A DNA stretch of 6,906 bases from Thermoplasmata archaeon (GTDB taxonomy: Archaea > Thermoplasmatota > Thermoplasmata > SG8-5 > JAGLSY01), in NCBI GenBank assembly GCA_023135545.1, contig JAGLSY010000175.1:1-6906 (forward strand), read 5' to 3'. The translations under genes were made by a program, and so were the position numbers. A model generated the notes under the pieces. The model did no database searches and was not told the DNA's origin. It saw only the letters and a list, made by a program, of their open reading frames with translations. Each line of letters opens with the position of its first letter. Positions within the stretch are counted from its first letter, which is position 1. Of the stretch, positions 1 to 3,919 are shown in pieces.

Positions 1-50
1 ACTACTATGACCTGGCACCCTTTTACATCTCAGTAAAAGGGCGTAGTAGT
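1..50. repeat. Repeat unit 1 hairpin
   Basis: The outer stem is ACTACTA (1-7) with TAGTAGT (44-50). The inner stem is a perfect 9-bp pairing, CCCTTTTAC (18-26) with GTAAAAGGG (33-41), closing a six-base loop, ATCTCA. Between the stems the left side carries the conserved TGACCTGGCA. The right arm runs on to CTGGC at 56-60, which can pair with GCCAG at 81-85 to make a second hairpin before unit 2. Confidence 0.75.
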
Positions 51-90
51 AAAAGCTGGCTCACAGTAATAACATTCCAAGCCAGATTCA

Positions 91-178
91 ACTACTATGA
101 CCTGGCACTCCGTTTCCATTCAATACTCTGTGGAGGAATCTCAGTGTTTTATACTTACAAATGGAAAGGCGTAGTAGT
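91..178. repeat. Repeat unit 2 hairpin with long centre
   Basis: The outer stem is ACTACTA (91-97) with TAGTAGT (172-178). The inner stem is TTTCCATT (113-120) with AATGGAAA (160-167), extended by CC (110-111) with GG (168-169) if G112 is bulged. The inner stem sequence differs completely from that of unit 1, yet pairing is kept. The loop is about 39 bases instead of six and again contains ATCTCA (138-143). CTGGC at 184-188 can pair with GCCAG at 208-212. Confidence 0.7.
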
Positions 179-217
179 AAAAGCTGGCCATCAGTAATTA
201 TATTTTAGCCAGGTTCG

Positions 218-277
218 ATTACTATGACCTGGCACTTTTTTCCTTTAGCCAGTGGTAATTTTTTCGTGGTAGTAGTA
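218..277. repeat. Repeat unit 3, degenerate
   Basis: The left arm ATTACTATGACCTGGCAC has one change from units 1 and 2. The right side keeps GGTAGTAGTAAG at 268-279 but loses the AAAAGCTGGC end. The centre is T-rich (TTTTTTCC, then AATTTTTTCG) and forms no inner stem like those of the other two units; CTGGC (229-233) can pair with GCCAG (248-252) instead. This is probably the decayed terminal unit of the array. Confidence 0.6.
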
Positions 278-321
278 AGGCCTATTCCCACCCTTGTGCT
301 CCTCCACTGGCCTTCCCATAC

Positions 322-334
322 CTGCTCGAAGCAG
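322..334 (-). terminator. Small hairpin just after the ATPase stop codon (weak terminator candidate)
   Basis: CTGCT (322-326) and AGCAG (330-334) are complementary around CGA. On the minus strand this reads CTGCTTCGAGCAG, seven bases past the TAG stop at 341-343. There is no following T-run on the minus strand, so it is not a convincing intrinsic or archaeal terminator. It is only a short stem-loop in the 3' untranslated region. Confidence 0.2.
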
Positions 335-340
335 TCTGGA

Positions 341-3300
341 CTATTCCAGTTCAGCGCATGCCTTAATGCATTTTTCTTCCCAGAGCTTCATGCCCATGCT
401 CTCGGACATTGAAAGGGCTTTTTCAAGAAGTTCTTTAGCCTTGTCTGGTTCGCTTTTTGCTCTCCACATCAGGCCATACTCATAAAAGGTCTCTGCTAAC
501 TCTTTCTTTCCCCCTACCTTTTCGAGAATTGTTATTGCCCTCTCAAAACTTTCAATGGATTTATCCCACTCCTTCTTTTTTTGATAGATAATCCCCATTG
601 TTCGATGACTGATACCCTCCTCTAACTTCACACCGACCTCAATAGAAATATCTATCGCCTTTTCAGCATGCACGACAGCAATTCGAATATTTCCGAATTC
701 AAGATTTACCCTAGCTAACCCACAGTAATTGGGAATCAAGAGTGTTTTCTCTCCGGTCTCCAAGCAGATTTCGAGACTTTTATTATAAAACTCAAGCGCT
801 CTATCCATTTTGTCATAATAGTAGAATAGCTCAGCGATGTTTGTGAACGAGTATGCAATGCCTGTTTTATTTCCTATTTTCTCTCTCAACTCAAGGCTTT
901 GCTCATAATACCTCAATGCTTTGTCCAGTTCTCCTTTGTACATATACACGATGCCAATATTGTTGAGCGAATCCCCAATGCCACGTTTGGCCCCTATTTT
1001 CTTTTTTATCTCGAGGCTCCGGCTCTGGAACTCCAAGGACTTGTCCAGCTCTCCCTTGTCCCAATACACAAGACCAATGTTGCTAAGCGACATTCCAATG
1101 ATTAGTTTATCTCCGATTTTCTCTAGTATCTCAAGGCTTTGACTATAATACTCTAAGGCTTTGTCCAGCTCGCCTTTTCTCCAATACACAAGACCGATGT
1201 TGTTGAGTGATCCTGATAGACCAACAAGATCATCTATTTCTTCCCTGATCTTCAGCGCCTTTTGAAGGTATTTTAGTGAATCATCAAAATCTCCGTTATG
1301 CCAATACGCTGTGCCAATGGTGTGATAGGTATGACCCATTTCCTTTTTATTTCCAATTATTTTTAATGTATTTAACAGTTCAAATAGAATCTTAATGGCT
1401 TTGTCATAATCACTTGTTCTCATATATATCCGACCCCGAGTATTCAGGAGTCCCGCTCTCTCTATACACTTTTTGCCCTTCAAGTGTTCCAAGCCCTTGC
1501 TACATTCTTCTTCGCTCTTCTCATAATCGCTTTTTCTCTCGTACACGTCTGCAATTTTCCTATGAATATCCGCTTTTTTCTGTCCTTCTTTTTCCTTCTC
1601 AATTACTAAATGAAAGCTCTTGATGGCATTTTCATACTCACCAATAAGCATATGAATATCTCCCAGTCTTTCTAGTATGACTATTTCTTTCTCCGCAATT
1701 CCAGCATCTGGTCTCAATCTTGTAATAATGTCATGTGCTTTTTCGTAGAATTCCTTTGCCTGCTCTGGTGCAAAGGAGTTCTCAGCTTTTTCACCTGCCC
1801 TAAAACAATAATCAAATGCCTTTTCGTATTCATTGGTCCTTGAGAAGTGCATTGCCAGGCTATATAACACTTCGTCTAGCCGGTTCCTGAATGCATTCTC
1901 GTAGTATTCTCCTATGCTTTTGTGATACGCAGATTTCCACCGAGCTCCTATACCACCATAGATTACTTCCTGAAAAATGGCATGGTTGAACTCTACCGAG
2001 TCATCTTTTGCGATTACAATACCAGTATTCTGTAATTTTTCCAATGCAATAGTAGCATCGCCAACTGATTTAAGAGACAACGCTACAGATATCTCGAAAG
2101 TTCGACCGATACAAGAAAGGTATTCAGCTATAGCCATAACATCGGGTTCAAGCATGTCCAATCTGCGATGTACTACATCCTCTACAGCATCTGGAATAGT
2201 ATATCCTTCACCCACGAGAAGATAATTCCCATTTTGTTTTGTTATATTTCCTTCGTTGTACATCTGCTTGAGCATTTCTATTACGAAAAATGGATTGCCT
2301 TCGCACTGGGCGGTCAAGTGCTCTACAAACGTTGGAGGAAATTCATTTGGTGTGTATACATCCCTTATAAGAGAGGCAATAGAATCCCTTCCCAGCATTT
2401 CCAGTTTCATAACATTTGCTATATCTTCTTCCATCATCTCCCTAATGCTCCTTTGAAGAGTTTCACTTTCCTCTGGTCTAAGTGTGCCAATAAGCAGTAT
2501 TTTTTCTTTTTTAATGTTCCTAGCAACATAATTTAGCACAAAGAGAGATGACTCTTCAGCCCAGTGAAGATCCTCTAATAAAAAGAGGAGGGGCTTTGTT
2601 CTTGCCATTTCAATTAGAATTTCCAGTATTTGATCTGCAATTCTTATCCTCTCGTTCTCCAATTTCACTCCTTCTAAATCACGACGGACAAGGAACTTCG
2701 CACTGGTCAACAAAGAAATTTCCTGTTGGATTGGTGCGACATCCTCCATCATGCCAGACCAAGATTCAAGAACATCATGATAATTTTCCTCTATTGCATG
2801 TATTCTACTTCTTAGGAGGTTTTTCATGTCAGGATGCTCAGTACCTCGAAACACTACAGTGAGAAATATTTGCTGACCGTGTTCAATTAATATCTTCATA
2901 TCTCCATATTCCAGCCTACTAAGACCTGCTTTCTGCTCCCTGGAATTATCAAAAGAATCACGCACGAAATCTTGCACTGCAGCCAACATACCAGAGAAAA
3001 TGTCCGCATCAAGCGTCTCATCCTCCGGAGAAGCATTGGCTACAAGAATACCGGCACGGTTGACTGCGAATATTGAAGCAAAGGAAATATATTCCTGCTC
3101 GTGGAAAAGAGGCTGGTCCAATTCGCTTTCGAGGGCCTTGGAGAATATCAGGAAAGGGTATAAGATATCCGCTACTCCGCCACCAGACAATATCTTCAAG
3201 CCTTGCTCGCTTGCATGATTCTGGAATTCCTCGACTATTCTAGTTTTACCGATTCCAGCCTCACCAGAGATTAGAATTGTTGAGCCTTTTCCATCAATCG

Positions 3301-3382
3301 CATTTTCCAAAGAATGTTTCAACTTGTTAAATTCCTCTTCTCGACCGATAAGTTCTGGTTGTTGCAGGGCTAACTCTTCCAT
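341..3382 (-). CDS. STAND-type ATPase with inserted sensor-like domain and long C-terminal TPR array
   Basis: Predicted cytoplasmic signalling ATPase of about 1013 residues (numbered from ATG at 3382). Near the N-terminus LIGREEEF (11-18) is the usual entry to MalT/AfsR-like STAND modules. Walker A is GEAGIGKT (40-47). Walker B is LLFLLEDLHWA (265-275). LLIGTLRPEE (296-305), GNPFFVIEML (362-371) and DVVHRRLDML (402-411) are the downstream family motifs. The Walker motifs are about 225 residues apart instead of roughly 90, because a domain of about 115 residues (97-211) is inserted. TPRs fill about 503-1011, and the last nine units (645-1004) are exactly 40 residues each. There is no recognisable DNA-binding, cyclase, kinase, nuclease or membrane segment, so the output is probably through partner proteins. 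The frame also allows TTG at 3388, six bases upstream. ATG was preferred; neither has a clear Shine-Dalgarno, so the mRNA may be leaderless. The ATPase/TPR assignment is firm; the biological role is unknown. Confidence 0.93.
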   Translation of the reverse strand: MEELALQQPELIGREEEFNKLKHSLENAIDGKGSTILISGEAGIGKTRIVEEFQNHASEQGLKILSGGGVADILYPFLIFSKALESELDQPLFHEQEYISFASIFAVNRAGILVANASPEDETLDADIFSGMLAAVQDFVRDSFDNSREQKAGLSRLEYGDMKILIEHGQQIFLTVVFRGTEHPDMKNLLRSRIHAIEENYHDVLESWSGMMEDVAPIQQEISLLTSAKFLVRRDLEGVKLENERIRIADQILEILIEMARTKPLLFLLEDLHWAEESSLFVLNYVARNIKKEKILLIGTLRPEESETLQRSIREMMEEDIANVMKLEMLGRDSIASLIRDVYTPNEFPPTFVEHLTAQCEGNPFFVIEMLKQMYNEGNITKQNGNYLLVGEGYTIPDAVEDVVHRRLDMLEPDVMAIAEYLSCIGRTFEISVALSLKSVGDATIALEKLQNTGIVIAKDDSVEFNHAIFQEVIYGGIGARWKSAYHKSIGEYYENAFRNRLDEVLYSLAMHFSRTNEYEKAFDYCFRAGEKAENSFAPEQAKEFYEKAHDIITRLRPDAGIAEKEIVILERLGDIHMLIGEYENAIKSFHLVIEKEKEGQKKADIHRKIADVYERKSDYEKSEEECSKGLEHLKGKKCIERAGLLNTRGRIYMRTSDYDKAIKILFELLNTLKIIGNKKEMGHTYHTIGTAYWHNGDFDDSLKYLQKALKIREEIDDLVGLSGSLNNIGLVYWRKGELDKALEYYSQSLEILEKIGDKLIIGMSLSNIGLVYWDKGELDKSLEFQSRSLEIKKKIGAKRGIGDSLNNIGIVYMYKGELDKALRYYEQSLELREKIGNKTGIAYSFTNIAELFYYYDKMDRALEFYNKSLEICLETGEKTLLIPNYCGLARVNLEFGNIRIAVVHAEKAIDISIEVGVKLEEGISHRTMGIIYQKKKEWDKSIESFERAITILEKVGGKKELAETFYEYGLMWRAKSEPDKAKELLEKALSMSESMGMKLWEEKCIKACAELE
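371..1450 (-). repeat. Nine in-register 120-bp TPR-coding repeats
   Basis: These bases encode nine consecutive 40-residue TPR units with no insertion or deletion. The small residue of helix A falls at the same position each time, in motifs such as NNIGLVYWRKGELDKALEYY. The three units at 731-1210 that carry NIGLVYW or NIGIVYM are also closely similar at DNA level. A 40-residue period, rather than the canonical 34, is typical of kinesin-light-chain/LGN-like TPRs that form peptide-binding superhelices. The similarity points to internal duplication and makes unequal recombination possible. Confidence 0.85.
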
Positions 3383-3419
3383 TGGCAACAGAAAGGATGT
3401 ATGTTGGTAAAAGAGTTTC

Positions 3420-3427
3420 TAAATAGG
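3420..3427 (-). promoter_or_regulatory. Weak TATA-like element for the ATPase gene
   Basis: The minus strand reads CTATTTAG here, followed by AAAC. Transcription starting about 25 bases downstream would leave a very short leader before ATG at 3382, consistent with the lack of a Shine-Dalgarno. The match to the archaeal TATA consensus is only partial, and other A/T-rich stretches upstream (TATTTTAG near 3450) are alternatives. Confidence 0.25.
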
Positions 3428-3517
3428 TAGTAATGGTTACTTCCCCAAACTCTAAAATACCACCATCCCTATAATCCAAAGCAGAGGAAGGGGTTCCATG
3501 AGCAGGAAATTAAGAAT

Positions 3518-3547
3518 AGTATGCAGAATTTTTTAATTCTGCATACT
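3518..3547. repeat. Perfect 13-bp inverted repeat with TTTT loop
   Basis: AGTATGCAGAATT (3518-3530) and AATTCTGCATACT (3535-3547) are exact reverse complements around TTTT. The element lies roughly in the middle of the divergent region, upstream of both genes, so a terminator role for either flanking gene is unlikely. It could be an operator for a dimeric regulator, a structured leader element or a relic of a palindromic mobile element. No U-run follows on either strand. Confidence 0.8.
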
Positions 3548-3567
3548 TCGTTCCTACAACTTGATTA

Positions 3568-3598
3568 TATGGTGTATTAATAGGTTATACACACCATA
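3568..3598. repeat. 8-bp dyad TATGGTGT / ACACCATA
   Basis: TATGGTGT (3568-3575) is the exact reverse complement of ACACCATA (3591-3598), with a 15-base gap. The stem extends by two pairs (AT at 3576-3577 with AT at 3587-3588) if AC at 3589-3590 is bulged. It is 20 bases from the 13-bp hairpin and shares the half-site CATACT with it (3542-3547 and 3595-3600). A regulator-binding site is possible. Confidence 0.5.
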
Positions 3599-3770
3599 CT
3601 ATTATATATGTTAATAAACATTTTATTACTTAATCTTAGAGGCAAAGGAAAATACAGGAGGGGAATGGTAACGTCGAGTCACATTTCTAAGAATACCTGT
3701 CTAGCCTGAGTAATCTCTGAAAGTGGGCATGATATTCTTTGAAATCTGATAATTATACCTGAACCCCCTG

Positions 3771-3778
3771 TATAAAAT
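3771..3778 (+). promoter_or_regulatory. Archaeal-type TATA box for the Ig-repeat gene
   Basis: TATAAAAT lies about 43 bases upstream of the ATG at 3821. A start site about 25 bases downstream would fall near 3798-3803 and give a leader of about 20 bases that includes the ribosome-binding site. There is no obvious purine-rich BRE immediately upstream (the preceding bases are ACCCCCTG), so this is a moderate assignment. Confidence 0.45.
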
Positions 3779-3811
3779 ACCTCCAATAAACGCAGCAAGA
3801 CACTCAGAAAT

Positions 3812-3817
3812 GGTGAT
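3812..3817 (+). promoter_or_regulatory. Ribosome-binding site GGTGAT
   Basis: GGTGAT ends three bases before ATG at 3821. It is complementary to the AUCACC at the 3' end of archaeal 16S rRNA, whose pairing partner is usually written AGGAGGTGAT. It supports the ATG at 3821, which is also the first in-frame ATG after the upstream stop TAA at 3773-3775. Confidence 0.6.
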
Positions 3818-3820
3818 GAC

Positions 3821-3919
3821 ATGTCCCATAAATTCGAGATAGATAAACCCTTGGCAGTTTTAGTATCGATCGCAATATTGTTTTCAAGCCTTATAACCGG
3901 AGTTACTGGCAGCATGGCT
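3821..3919 (+). other. N-terminal signal peptide of the surface protein
   Basis: Residues 1-9 are polar and charged (MSHKFEIDK). Residues 10-29 are an uninterrupted hydrophobic core, and 30-33 (GSMA) give small residues suitable for signal peptidase I, with acidic FEGVDD after them. No lipobox cysteine is present, so a lipoprotein is unlikely. The segment could also remain as an N-terminal anchor. Confidence 0.75.

Larger units (their letters stand above)
1..280. repeat. Array of three hairpin-forming repeat units with conserved arms and variable centres
   Basis: Three units begin at 1, 91 and 218. Each opens with an 18-base left arm, ACTACTATGACCTGGCAC (the third has ATTACTATG...). A variable centre follows, then a right arm, GCGTAGTAGTAAAAGCTGGC, identical in the first two copies (41-60 and 169-188) and degenerate in the third (GTGGTAGTAGTAAGG). 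After the right arm come CAGTAAT and then AGCCAG with RTTC, leading into the next unit. ACTACTA at the left pairs with TAGTAGT at the right of each unit. The first copy starts at base 1, so the array probably continues outside the window. I see no coding potential. It lies just past the 3' end of the minus-strand ATPase gene. It is not CRISPR-like, because spacer lengths vary and the spacers are themselves palindromic. It could be a palindromic MITE/REP-like element or a structured RNA. I do not recognise the family. Confidence 0.85.
3389..3820. other. Divergent intergenic region between the ATPase and the Ig-repeat gene
   Basis: About 430 bases without a convincing gene. It must hold the promoters of both divergent genes. 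It contains a perfect 13-bp inverted repeat (3518-3547), an 8-bp dyad (3568-3598), an AT-rich block with TATTATATATG around 3600-3610, a strong AGGAGG at 3656-3661 with only a 14-codon frame behind it, and a TATA-like element at 3771. On the minus strand CTATTTAG (3420-3427) is a weak TATA-like candidate about 40 bases ahead of the ATPase ATG. Confidence 0.7.

Noticed and set aside
1..217. Integron attC sites
   Set aside because: Units are palindromic with variable centres, but the required core sites (GTTRRRY and its complement) are absent and no cassette ORFs lie between them.
208..233. tRNA fragment suggested by AGGTTCGATT
   Set aside because: It looks like a T-loop, but no acceptor stem, anticodon arm or CCA-side pairing can be drawn. 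The motif is part of the repeat junction (AGATTCA at the preceding junction).
1..280. CRISPR array
   Set aside because: There are only three units, the repeat is split into two arms, spacer lengths differ widely, and the spacers are self-complementary.
224..3218. Several plus-strand frames of 60-120 codons
   Set aside because: All but the start of the leftmost lie antisense to the ATPase gene, whose Walker motifs and TPR units are unambiguous. The frame at 224 also crosses repeat unit 3.
3498..3536. 12-codon frame after GGAAGGGG
   Set aside because: It is too short, and its stop codon lies inside the perfect hairpin. It is most likely chance.
3518..3547. Intrinsic terminator
   Set aside because: Both flanking genes point away from it and no T-run follows the stem on either strand.
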